Assembly: GCA_016710335.1 (NCBI GenBank)
Contig: JADJXQ010000002.1
Coordinates: forward strand, 248,001 to 312,000
Direction of reading: 5' to 3'
From: Rhodospirillales bacterium
Lineage (GTDB): Bacteria > Pseudomonadota > Alphaproteobacteria > Rhodospirillales > Defluviicoccaceae
DNA: 64,000 bases
A model generated the notes under the pieces. That model was not told where the DNA came from. It saw only the letters and a list, made by a program, of their open reading frames with translations, and made no database searches. Shown in pieces: positions 8,434 to 20,300 of the stretch (the stretch's first letter is position 1; every line of letters starts with the position of its first letter). Made by a program: the position numbers and the translations under genes.

Positions 8434-9393
8434 TCACGGGGGCAAGACCGGCTTCGCCGCAGCTGCCACCCGGTTACGTCCATTACGTTTCGCCTGATAC
8501 AGTATGAGGTCAGTGCGCCGGAAAAGAGACTCCGCGCTCTCGCTCGCCATCAACTCCGCGACGCCGAAGCTCGCCGTGACCGGCTGGGGAAGCGGCGAAA
8601 CGATGCTTACCTCGAGTTTTTCTCGAATTCGCTCGGCACACGCCACTGCCGTGGCGAGATGGGTTCCGGGCATCAGGATGGCGAACTCCTCGCCGCCATA
8701 CCGCGATGGCAAATCGGTCTGGCGCGTTTCGGAGCGGATTATCGCCGCCACGGCGGCAAGCACGGTATCGCCCACCTGGTGGCTGAACTTGTCGTTGATC
8801 TGCTTGAAATGATCAATATCCACCATCACCAGCGCCAGATGTCCGCCGAACCTCCGGACGCGGTTGATCTCCGAAACCACGGTCTCGTCGAGCTTGCGCC
8901 TGTTGGCGAGGCCGGTGAGCTGGTCGGTGAGCGACAGCGCGCGCACCTGTTCCTCACGAAGCTGCAAATCGCGATTTGCCGATATCAGCTTGCGATGTGT
9001 CTGCGCCAGTTCGTTGGCGAGCTGTATTGCCGTGACGTGGCCACTCTCCAGCTCCTCGATGTCGTGTTCGGCCAGGATCAGAAGCGACTGCGCGTCCGAG
9101 TAGACTTCCCCCCGCAGGGAGTGTGTCTTGCCCGTCGGCTCGCCCACGGTCAGGAGACCTGAATAGTGAGGCTGCGGATCCGACCTGGAAAGCTCGAGCA
9201 GGTCGCTGAACGACGGAGAGGAAAAATAACGAGCCGCCGGGACTCCGATGACTGCATTCGCCTGCAGCGGCAACAGCCTGAAAAATCCGGCATTGCCATC
9301 CAGAATGACGCTCTGGCGGTCGATCCTGGCGAGCGCGACCGAGGTCATTCGTCGGAACAGATCGATGACCGCCGACGCTTGCGCTGGGGTCAA
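8434..9393 (-). CDS. Diguanylate cyclase with N-terminal PAS-like sensor region
   Basis: A protein of about 319 residues ending in a GGDEF domain with active-site motif GGEEF in SRYGGEEFAIL. An RxxD inhibitory site (RQTD) lies five residues before it, so the enzyme looks both active in c-di-GMP synthesis and product-inhibited. The N-terminal 110 residues look PAS-like (SVILDGNAGFFRLL) and a helical linker follows. The probable start is TTG 9393, whose last two bases fall in the TGA of the upstream B12-binding gene (TTGA overlap), implying translational coupling; ATG 9348 is the alternative. A longer in-frame extension to 9747 lies inside the upstream gene and reads as low-complexity shadow sequence. 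Confidence 0.85.
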   Translation of the reverse strand: MTPAQASAVIDLFRRMTSVALARIDRQSVILDGNAGFFRLLPLQANAVIGVPAARYFSSPSFSDLLELSRSDPQPHYSGLLTVGEPTGKTHSLRGEVYSDAQSLLILAEHDIEELESGHVTAIQLANELAQTHRKLISANRDLQLREEQVRALSLTDQLTGLANRRKLDETVVSEINRVRRFGGHLALVMVDIDHFKQINDKFSHQVGDTVLAAVAAIIRSETRQTDLPSRYGGEEFAILMPGTHLATAVACAERIREKLEVSIVSPLPQPVTASFGVAELMASESAESLFRRTDLILYQAKRNGRNRVAAAAKPVLPP

Positions 9394-10463
9394 CCCATGA
9401 TCCCGCTTCCAGTCTCTGCTGCCGCCCGGGCGTCGGCGCCGGTGAAGTCGGCGCCCAGCATCGTCGACAGAGACTCGAACTGATTGATCGCGTACCCGCC
9501 CAGCATCAGCGGCGGACAGGCTTCGCCGAGTTCGGAACGCAGCCTGGCGATCGCCCCTCTTGCCGCCGGCAGATGATGCGGCATTGCCGCTGACAGACCA
9601 ACGAGATGAGGATCGTCTTCGCGAACGAATCGCACCAGCGCTGACGTGGGCGTGTTCGCGCCGATGTTCCGAACCTCCCAACCCTGCAACTCGAACGCAT
9701 CTGCAACCATTTGCAAGCCAAGCATGTGATGGTTCCCTTCCACACACGCCAAGACCACCTTACGGTCCACTCGCGGCTCCGGCTGTGCATGCGCGAACTC
9801 CCGCGCAAGAATGGAATGCGCGATGGCTGTGGCGACATGCTCCTGGGCGACCGATACCTTGTTTGCTTGCCACCCCTCTCCGATCCGATAGAAGGTAGGC
9901 TGAACGAGGTGCATCTCGGTGTCCACGAAGCCTCTGCCGGCGGTGATGACTTGGCGAAAAATCTCCAAGGCTTTCAGCCTGTCACCCGATACCAGGGCTT
10001 CCTGAAAGGCGTCGCACTCCTCCCAGGCACACGGCATGGCCGCGGTATACGGCGTTGCGCCCGCCGCGTCCTCGAACAGTGCGCTCTTCGCCTTCGCCAC
10101 GACCAGTGCAAGCGCGGCCGCATCCGCCTCGGACAGGCGCACGCCAATGGCCTCCACCAGATAATCGAGCGACAAAGCAAGATGTTCGTCGGGTATATGG
10201 CGCGAGCGTAGTACACTCGCCAGCCATCGTATATAAATCACCAATACATCGATGCTGCCGAATTCGAGAGCCGCTGCAATGAACTCCAGATGATACCCGA
10301 TGTCTTCCTTGCAAGCGGCCCGACCCCTTGCTCCGAACGCCTCGTAGAGCGAGCCATGGTTCGTATAAAAGCGGTTGGTAGCGGCTTCTATCGAGTCCTC
10401 GCGCACCGCGAGCAGCCGGCTCAAGCCGTCGGGGCTAACGGTGAAGCTCTCCTCTTGCATCAT
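9390..10463 (-). CDS. CarH-like cobalamin-binding sensor protein
   Basis: A 357-residue soluble protein with a C-terminal B12-binding Rossmann domain. The lower-ligand histidine is H246 in NHHMLG, the place of the DxHxxG motif with Asn for Asp, and a GG follows in MLGGY. Before it is a helical cap containing W198 and E208-H209, that is the W-x9-E-H signature of CarH-type adenosylcobalamin photoreceptors. The N-terminal 140 residues are helical and of unknown function; there is no MerR DNA-binding domain. The gene overlaps the start of a diguanylate cyclase, so it probably controls that enzyme in response to light or cobalamin. The light-sensing role is inferred. Confidence 0.78.
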   Translation of the reverse strand: MMQEESFTVSPDGLSRLLAVREDSIEAATNRFYTNHGSLYEAFGARGRAACKEDIGYHLEFIAAALEFGSIDVLVIYIRWLASVLRSRHIPDEHLALSLDYLVEAIGVRLSEADAAALALVVAKAKSALFEDAAGATPYTAAMPCAWEECDAFQEALVSGDRLKALEIFRQVITAGRGFVDTEMHLVQPTFYRIGEGWQANKVSVAQEHVATAIAHSILAREFAHAQPEPRVDRKVVLACVEGNHHMLGLQMVADAFELQGWEVRNIGANTPTSALVRFVREDDPHLVGLSAAMPHHLPAARGAIARLRSELGEACPPLMLGGYAINQFESLSTMLGADFTGADARAAAETGSGIMG

Positions 10464-10478
10464 GTTGCAACAACTCCA

Positions 10479-10777
10479 TCAACTCGCGATATGCTCGAAG
10501 AACTCGATCCGAACGCTTCCGGGCATGAGCTTCAGCCCCTTGGGAATGGCCTTTGGGAGGAATGGTACTCATGGCTCCGGTGCCAGACGCGGTAGCTCTC
10601 TTCATCCGTCCAGTAGGTGATAAGCCAGATCTCTTCCCGACGCTCATTTGGGCTGATGACGTCCATCCTGACGAAGCCGGGCGCGTGATCGACGAGATGC
10701 GGCCGGCAGCGAAAGGCCTCACGCACCGACTCGGTCATGCCGTTGGCGATGGCGAATCGGCTCATGGCGACGAACAT
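10479..10777 (-). pseudogene. ABM-domain (antibiotic biosynthesis monooxygenase/HmoB-like) protein, frameshifted
   Basis: The frame starting at ATG 10777 (MFVAMSRFAIANGM) encodes an ABM fold with PGFVRMDVI and then stops at 10532. After a one-base shift at the AAA run 10552-10554 the sequence continues AIPKGLKLMPGSVRIEFF to a stop at 10479, which completes a normal protein of about 100 residues. One missing A in that run explains the break. ABM proteins of this type are small dimeric oxygenases, some of which bind haem. Upstream in-frame codons to 10876 do not resemble the family. Either a sequence error or a recent pseudogene. Confidence 0.65.
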
Positions 10778-11053
10778 GCGAAGGAGCTCAATCGTCCACG
10801 GGGTCTGCACGAGATTCCGGAACCGCCGGACTCCATCCCTGAGATTTAGCCCGATTGAGGCCCGACCACCACCCATTTTCGATTTTTCTAGTCTGCCGCA
10901 TACTTACCATCAGGCTGCAACGCTGCAGCCCTTCACCAGTGAAACGACGAGATCGCGCCGGTAGTCGGCCCGATCCGACTCCGCCGCCCGCCGCCCGCCG
11001 CCCTGTGATCTCCAGAGAGCTCTCCAAGGCTTAAGCTAAGTCTTTGAACCAAT

Positions 11054-11129
11054 TGGTACGCCCGGTTGGATTCGAACCAACGACCCTCTGATTAAAAGTC
11101 AGATGCTCTGCCAACTGAGCTACGGGCGC
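11054..11129 (-). tRNA. tRNA-Lys (TTT anticodon)
   Basis: Read on the minus strand the sequence begins GCGCCCGTAGCTCAGTTGGC, has anticodon loop CTTTTAA with anticodon TTT, and a T arm GTTGG-TTCGAAT-CCAAC. The acceptor stem pairs with one G-U at position 1-72, and CCA is encoded at 11054-11056. All four arms are intact, giving 76 bases with CCA. Confidence 0.97.
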
Positions 11130-11184
11130 GCGCCACGGCGGCTGTCGCCGGGCAACCTACCATACTGAGCGGGGTCTGCCGCGG

Positions 11185-11751
11185 TCAATCCCGAGGCGCC
11201 GCGGGAGAGGCGGCACCGCCGGCATCCGCTGCGGCCAGCAGCGGCAGTTCAGGGGCGAGTTGGCGCAGCGTCTTCCGCTCGACCTCCGCCGGAACGAACG
11301 TACTGATGTCGCCGCCGAGGCGGGCGATCTCCTTGACGAAACGGGACGCGATGAACTGGTGGTTCTCCGAGGCCATCAGAAACACCGTCTCCACATCCCG
11401 GTTCAGGCGGTCGTTCATGGCGGCCATCTGAAACTCGTATTCGAAGTCGGAGACGGCGCGCAGTCCGCGCAAGATAATTCCGGCGCCCATTTCCGTGACG
11501 AAGTGCATCAGCAGATTCGAGAACGGCCGCACCTCGACGACCCGGCCATCGCCGCACCGCATCCGCTCGACCTGCTCACGGATCATCTCGACACGCTGAT
11601 CGAGGCTGAACAGCGGTTCCTTTCCGGTATTGGCGGCGACCCCGACGATCAGCCGGTCGACCACGTGCACGGCGCGGCTGATGATGTCCATGTGACCGTT
11701 GGTCAACGGATCGAAGGTGCCGGGATAGACACCGATCCGGGGCGTCGTCAT
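11185..11751 (-). CDS. coaD: Pantetheine-phosphate adenylyltransferase
   Basis: A 188-residue nucleotidyltransferase that transfers AMP to 4'-phosphopantetheine in coenzyme A synthesis. The TxGH signature is in GTFDPLTNGHMDII near the N-terminus, and ILRGLRAVSDFEYEFQMA and SRFVKEIARLGGD are family-typical. ATG 11751 (MTTPRIGVYPG) is chosen over an upstream in-frame start that adds an unrelated arginine-rich extension. It follows gyrA on the same strand with a 66-base gap, a common alphaproteobacterial arrangement. Confidence 0.96.
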   Translation of the reverse strand: MTTPRIGVYPGTFDPLTNGHMDIISRAVHVVDRLIVGVAANTGKEPLFSLDQRVEMIREQVERMRCGDGRVVEVRPFSNLLMHFVTEMGAGIILRGLRAVSDFEYEFQMAAMNDRLNRDVETVFLMASENHQFIASRFVKEIARLGGDISTFVPAEVERKTLRQLAPELPLLAAADAGGAASPAAPRD

Positions 11752-11817
11752 GCTGTGCGTCCTCCTCTCGCCGGCTCGCGAGGGTCTCTCCTTCGACCCC
11801 CGCAATCACTCTCCGGT

Positions 11818-14656
<2,839 letters not shown>

Positions 14657-14875
14657 ATGCGGCTATCCAAAATTGAAAGGAATCAATGCTCTTCGACCGG
14701 GCTGACAGTAGCACGCAGAACCGCATTGCACAACAAAACGGCATCAGTGCAGCTTCGTTGGCCTCCGCGTTTGCCGATCGGCGGACGAATGACGGCCCGC
14801 CAAGCGTTAATGCCATAATAACAAGCCGCCGCTATGATCGGGGTTAGAAGGGCAAGCGCCAGGAGGCGAAAGCGT

Positions 14876-15670
14876 ATGTCCCAGGGTATATTTACGGCGG
14901 AACTCATGCAGCAGCGAAAGCAGTCCCCAGAGAACCCCGATCCGCTCGCGGACAGGACGGCAGAGTCCAGGGCGGCGGCGCGGCATAAGCAGGTTCTGAC
15001 CGCTGTCGCCCGGCTGCAACGCCGGCTCGACGCCCTGTCCCGAGAGACCGCGGCCTCCCATGCCGGTTGCTTCCATATTGGCGCTGCTGCGCCGGTGCAG
15101 TCTGTCCCGCAAACTGCCGCCGCGACGGACGATCAACTCGACGGGCTACGCGCGGAAGTCCGCGAACTCTCGCAGTCGATTATCGAGACCAAGCGGCAAA
15201 TCGCGGCGCTCCGCAATGGCAATAGATCGCCCGATCGGTTGATCTGCGCCAACGACGAACTGGACGCTGTCGTACACGCAACGGAGGGCGCAACCGAAAT
15301 CATCCTCACTGCGGCCGAGGAGATCGACGCCATCGCCGCCCGCTTGCGCTCCAGCGTTGAACTCGCCGGCGAAGTCGCCGCACTGGAAGAAATCAGCGAC
15401 CGGACCATCCGCATCTTCGAGGCCTGCAATTTCCAGGACATCACTGGCCAGCGCATCTCCAAAGTCGTCAACACCATGAAGTTCGTGGAGAGCCGGGTCG
15501 AGCGGATGATCGAGATCTTCGGCGGCCCGGATTCGTTCGCCGGCGTCGAGCCGCCGGAAGACGCCCCCGCTCCGGCCGACTCCGATGCCGACATGCACCT
15601 GCTGCACGGACCGCAACTCGCCACCGATCGGCCGATCTCCCAGGAGGATATCGACAAGCTCTTTGACTGA
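14876..15670 (+). CDS. cheZ: Chemotaxis phosphatase CheZ family protein
   Basis: A 264-residue helical protein with the CheZ active-site segment EACNFQDITGQRISKVV, holding the catalytic Asp and Gln in the DxxxQ spacing, and a C-terminal CheY-binding tail ISQEDIDKLFD. It would dephosphorylate CheY-P to end a chemotactic signal. A strong AGGAGG precedes ATG 14876; an earlier in-frame start lacks one. It is divergent from gyrA with no other chemotaxis gene adjacent, though a cheW lies about 8 kb away. The central part has coiled-coil-like character. Confidence 0.85.
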   Translation: MSQGIFTAELMQQRKQSPENPDPLADRTAESRAAARHKQVLTAVARLQRRLDALSRETAASHAGCFHIGAAAPVQSVPQTAAATDDQLDGLRAEVRELSQSIIETKRQIAALRNGNRSPDRLICANDELDAVVHATEGATEIILTAAEEIDAIAARLRSSVELAGEVAALEEISDRTIRIFEACNFQDITGQRISKVVNTMKFVESRVERMIEIFGGPDSFAGVEPPEDAPAPADSDADMHLLHGPQLATDRPISQEDIDKLFD

Positions 15671-15724
15671 GTGGCTTCGACCCGGTCAACGGCAGCGATC
15701 CCGATGCCTATCGCGGGCTGCCCA

Positions 15725-16696
15725 TCACGGGCTGAAATCCGGGCTGGGGCCGGGCCGATCCTGGCTGCTCGGAACGGGTGCACGTGCCGGAGGTGAGGCG
15801 CCGTCTCCGCTGTCGTCAGCGTCATCTGCGGCGGATGGTTCGGGATCCCGGGCGACTGCGACATTCCGATACCACAGCCAGCCCTCCTGGCCGCTGACCC
15901 GAACGCGGTAGTATCCAAAAAACGGATCTGGGTGCAGACGCACACCCTTGGATCCGCCAGGGATGTTCGCGAGGATCTTGCCGTCGGGCCCCGGTTCGGC
16001 GCGCAGGTTGCTGCTCCGAGTGGTTTCAACCGGCTCAGGCACGGCGCCGGGGGGAATGCGTGGAGCGCGCGTGCCGTGATCCGGCTCCGGCACTGAATCC
16101 GGCGCAGTGGCGGGCGGGCTCGCCGGCGCTTCCCCGTCGGTCACAAGCTCCAGGCCTTCCGCTTGCTCCCCCTCCGAGACTTTCGATGGCGCCGTTCCCG
16201 CCTCTTGCGATGGCGCCGTTCCCGCCTCTTGCGATGGCGCCGTTCCCGCCTCTTGCGATGGCGCCGTTCCCGCCTCTTGCGATGGCGCCGTTCCCGGCGC
16301 GGGGGCGATCTCGGCCTCGTCCGCCACCCGCGGCGGCCGATCGTCACGACCCGCCGGCGCCGGCTCGGCCTGCCGGCGCTCATCCGGTGCGGCGTCCGCA
16401 TGCGGCTCCCGGTCCGCCTCCGCGGACACGTCCGCACCTGCCTCCGAAGGCCGGCCGGCCGCCGTCTCTACAGCCGCCAGGTCGTCTCCCGGAACAGCGT
16501 CGGCATCCCGCGGCGGCTCCGGTTCCGTCCCGTCCTCCGGCAGTTCCCGGCGCGTCTGCGGCGGCAGCGGTGTCGGCATGGCGATGACGCGGCTGGGAGT
16601 GGTCGATGTCTCCGTGGAGCTCATCGTTTCAGCCAGAAACACGGCGCCCGCGACCAGCGTGAGCAATAGCGCGAGGCTGCCGATGATGCGTATCAA
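15725..16696 (-). CDS. Membrane-anchored proline/acid-rich protein with SH3-like domain
   Basis: A 323-residue protein of unknown function. It starts with one membrane segment (IIGSLALLLTLVAGAVFLA, about residues 4-22), continues with a long Pro/Glu/Ala-rich linker and ends with a bacterial SH3-like domain (SSNLRAEPG to GWLWYRNVAV, about 230-290), as in proteins that bind the cell wall. The linker includes the octapeptide AGTAPSQE repeated four times and part of a fifth, encoded by perfect 24-base repeats. The likely picture is a periplasmic wall-associated protein. It lies just upstream of nothing recognisable and downstream of ssb on the same strand, 35 bases apart. Confidence 0.7.
   Translation of the reverse strand: MIRIIGSLALLLTLVAGAVFLAETMSSTETSTTPSRVIAMPTPLPPQTRRELPEDGTEPEPPRDADAVPGDDLAAVETAAGRPSEAGADVSAEADREPHADAAPDERRQAEPAPAGRDDRPPRVADEAEIAPAPGTAPSQEAGTAPSQEAGTAPSQEAGTAPSQEAGTAPSKVSEGEQAEGLELVTDGEAPASPPATAPDSVPEPDHGTRAPRIPPGAVPEPVETTRSSNLRAEPGPDGKILANIPGGSKGVRLHPDPFFGYYRVRVSGQEGWLWYRNVAVARDPEPSAADDADDSGDGASPPARAPVPSSQDRPGPSPDFSP
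16185..16296 (-). repeat. Tandem repeat, 24-base unit, four copies plus 16 bases
   Basis: The unit gatggcgccgttcccgcctc plus ttgc runs head to tail at 16185, 16209, 16233 and 16257 without a mismatch, then breaks off after 16 bases at 16296. It lies in frame inside the SH3-like protein gene and encodes AGTAPSQE on the minus strand. Identity between copies indicates recent slippage and likely length variation among strains. Confidence 0.97.
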
Positions 16697-16731
16697 GGCC
16701 GACCGTCGTGTTCTAACAGGTCAGAAACGGG

Positions 16732-17205
16732 TCAAAACGGAATGTCATCATCCAGGTCGGGTCCCGGCCCGCCGCGGCCCGCGCCGCTGCCGGACGGCTC
16801 CCCCGGCATCATCGACGGGTCTTCACCAAACGAGGCGCCCGCACCCCCGTCGCCGCGGCTATCAAGGATGGTCAATTCGCCCCGGAACCGTTGCAGGACC
16901 ACCTCGGTCGTAAAGCGTTCCTGACCATCGTTGCCGGTCCAGCGGCGGGTCTGCAAGGCGCCTTCCAGGTAGACCTTTGATCCCTTGCGAAGGTATCGTT
17001 CGGCCACGTCGCCGATGCGGTCGTTGAACACCACCACCCGGTGCCACTCGGTCTTCTCCCGCTGCTCGCCGGACTGCCGGTCCTTCCACCGCTCCGACGT
17101 GGCCACGGACAAATGGACGATCTTATTTCCGTCCTGGGTTAACCGCACCTCCGGATCCCGACCGAGATTGCCGACCAGGATCACCTTATTGACCGAACCC
17201 GCCAT
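16732..17205 (-). CDS. ssb: Single-stranded DNA-binding protein
   Basis: A 157-residue protein with an N-terminal OB fold starting MAGSVNKVILVGNLGRDPEV, a glycine-rich linker and the conserved acidic tip DDDIPF that recruits replication and repair partners. Length and order match bacterial Ssb. It would coat single-stranded DNA as a tetramer. It is preceded by the end of icmF on the same strand about 100 bases upstream. Confidence 0.97.
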   Translation of the reverse strand: MAGSVNKVILVGNLGRDPEVRLTQDGNKIVHLSVATSERWKDRQSGEQREKTEWHRVVVFNDRIGDVAERYLRKGSKVYLEGALQTRRWTGNDGQERFTTEVVLQRFRGELTILDSRGDGGAGASFGEDPSMMPGEPSGSGAGRGGPGPDLDDDIPF

Positions 17206-17306
17206 GCTGCACGCTCCCTCGCGGCTTTGCGACCGGCGCGATCCTACACCAAGCTCCCGCTGAGGTCACAAATTTCCCGGCGCCGCATCCTGCTCTGGAG
17301 TGTCCG

Positions 17307-20300
17307 CTACATGCTCCTCCTGTACTTGCCGCCGACCTCGAACAGGGCGTGGGAAATCTGCCCGAGCGACAGCACCCGGACCGCATCCATCAGCGCCTCG
17401 AAGACGTTGCCGCCGGCGACCGCCGTGTCCTGGAGGCGCTTGACCATCGCCGGAGCGGCGGCCGCATTCCGCGTCTGGAAGTCGCGGAGCCGCTTCAACT
17501 GGCTCTGCTTTTCCTGCTCCGTGGCGCGGATCAACTCCGGCGTCGGCGGCTCGCCGCCCTCCGGATTGAGGAAGGTGTTGACGCCGATGATCGGGTAGCT
17601 GCCATCGTGCTTGCGGCGCTCATAGTAGATAGACTCGTCCTGGATCTTGGCGCGCTGATAACCGGTTTCCATGGCGCCCAGCACGCCGCCCCGCTCGGCA
17701 ATGCTCTCGAACTCCTTCAGCACCGCCTCCTCCACCAGGTCGGTCAGCTCGTCGATGATGAAGGACCCCTGGTTGGGGTTCTCGTTCTTCGCCAAGCCCC
17801 ATTCGCGGTTGATGATGAGCTGAATGGCCATGGCGCGCCGAACGCTCTGTTCGGTCGGCGTGGTGATCGCCTCGTCATAAGCGTTGGTGTGCAGCGAGTT
17901 GGTGTTGTCGTAGGTCGCGATCAGGGCCTGCAGGGTGGTGCGAACGTCGTTGAAATCATACTCCTGCGCGTGCAACGACCGTCCCGACGTCTGCGTATGG
18001 TATTTGAGCTTCTGCGAGCGTTCGTTGGCGCCGTACTTGAAGCGCATCGCGGTCGCCCAGATGCGCCGTGCCACCCGCCCCATGACCGCGTATTCCGGCT
18101 CCATTCCCGCCGAAAAGAAGAACGACAGGTTGTGGGCGAAATCGTCGATGTGCATGCCGCGCGCCAGATACGCCTCCACATAGGTGAAGCCGTTGGCCAG
18201 CGTGAACGCCAACTGAGAGATGGGATTGGCTCCGGCTTCTGCGATGTGGTAGCCGGAAATGGACACCGAGTAGAAGTTCCGTACCTGATGGTGGACGAAG
18301 TATTCCTGGATGTCCGCCATCATTCGGAGCGCGAACTCGGTCGAAAAGATGCAGGTGTTCTGCCCCTGGTCTTCCTTGAGAATGTCAGCCTGAACAGTGC
18401 CGCGCACGTTCTGCAGCACCCAGGTTCGGATCTTGTTGACCTCTTCCTCGGTCGGCTCGCGCCCGTTCTCGCTCGCGAAGCCCTCGACCTGCTGATCGAT
18501 GGCGGCATTGAAGAACATCGCCAGGATCGCCGGCGCCGGTCCGTTGATGGTCATGGAGACGGAGTTGTTCGGCTCGCACAGGTCGAACCCGGAGTACAGC
18601 ACCTTGATGTCGTCAAGGGTGGCGATGGAGACGCCGGAGTTGCCGACCTTGCCGTAGATGTCCGGCCGCTCGTCGGGATCCTCGCCGTAGAGGGTCACCG
18701 AGTCGAAGGCCGTCGACAGGCGCTTCGCGGGCGAGTCCTTGGAGAGATACTTGAAGCGGCGGTTGGTGCGGAACGGATCGCCCTCGCCTGCGAACATGCG
18801 GGTCGGGTCCTCGTTCTCGCGCTTGAAGGCGAACACGCCGCCGGTGTACGGAAATGCGCCGGGGACGTTCTCCTTCAGCATCCAGCGCAGCAGCGCTCCG
18901 TGATCCTCATAGTTCGGCAGCGCCACCTTTGGAATGCGGCTGCCGGAGAGTGAGGTGTGCGCCGCCTTGAAGCGGATCTCCTTCTCGCGCATCCGCACCA
19001 CATAGTCTTCGCCGGCGTAGGCGTTCTTCACCGACGGCCACATCTCGATCATCTTGCGGCAGCGGGGATCGAGCGCCTGGTTCCGCTTTTCCAGAAGCGA
19101 CGCCACGTCGGCGCTGTCCGAGCCAGCGTCGCTCAGCATCCGTTGCGTATCCTGCAGGCTCTGGCGCTCGCGGGCGATGGCCACCTGTTCGTCGATGGTG
19201 GCGTGGTAGCCGCGGACCGTGTCGGCGATCTCCGCGAGATAGCGGCGGCGGTTGGCCGGGACGATGCCGGCGCCCGCGTCGGACGCCTTCGTCTCCACGT
19301 CCGGCGCCGTGGTCTCCCAATGACGGGGGCTCTTTTCGTTGAGCTGACGGATGATCTCCCGGTAGAGCGCCGTAACCCCGGTGTCGTTGAAGCGCGACGC
19401 GATGGTGCCAAAGACCGGCATCTCGTCCGGAGACGACCCGAACGCCTCGCGGTTGCGCTGCATCTGCTTGGCGACGTCGCGGAGCGCGTCCTTGGCGCCT
19501 TGGCGGTCGAACTTGTTGATGGCGACCACGTCGGCGAAATCCAGCATGTCGATCTTTTCGAGTTGCGACGCGGCGCCGAACTCCGGCGTCATCACGTAGA
19601 GCGACAAATCGACATACGGAACCACCCCGGCGTCGCCCTGGCCGATGCCGGGCGTCTCGAGGATCACCAGGTCGAAGCCGGCCGCTTTGGTCGCGGCGAT
19701 CATGTCGGTCATGGCGCGCGGCACGTCCTGGCCGGCGGTCCGCGTCGCGACGGAGCGCATGTAGACGTTGGGCGTATCGATGGCGTTCATGCGGATGCGG
19801 TCGCCGAGCAGCGCCCCGCCGGTCTTGCGGCGCGACGGATCGACCGCGAGGATGGCGATGCGCGGCTCGCCGCCGAACAGACGGAAGCGGCGCACGATCT
19901 CGTCGGTGAGCGAGGACTTGCCGGCGCCGCCGGTCCCCGTGATGCCCAGCACCGGCACCACGCCGCGGCGGTGGGCGAGCGCGTGGATCTCGTCCCGCTC
20001 CGCGTCACCCAGAGCCTTGGCCTGCAGAGCTGTCAGGACGCGCGCCAGCATGCGCGTATCGCCGTCGGCAAGGGCGCTCACGTCGAGTTCGAGATCCTCG
20101 GACGGATTGAAGTCGCATTGCGTCATCATGTCGTCGATGATGCCCTGCAACCCGAGACGACGGCCGTCGTCTGGAGTGTAGATACGGGCGACGCCGTAGG
20201 CGTTCAGCTCGCGGATCTCCTCCGCGACGATGACGCCGCCGCCGCCGCCGAACACCTTGATCGCGCCGCCGCCCTGTTCACGCAGGCGGTCCATCATGTA

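Noticed and set aside
16185..16296. Regular repeats as a possible CRISPR array
   Set aside because: The 24-base units abut with no spacers and stay in frame in a coding gene; no cas gene is near.
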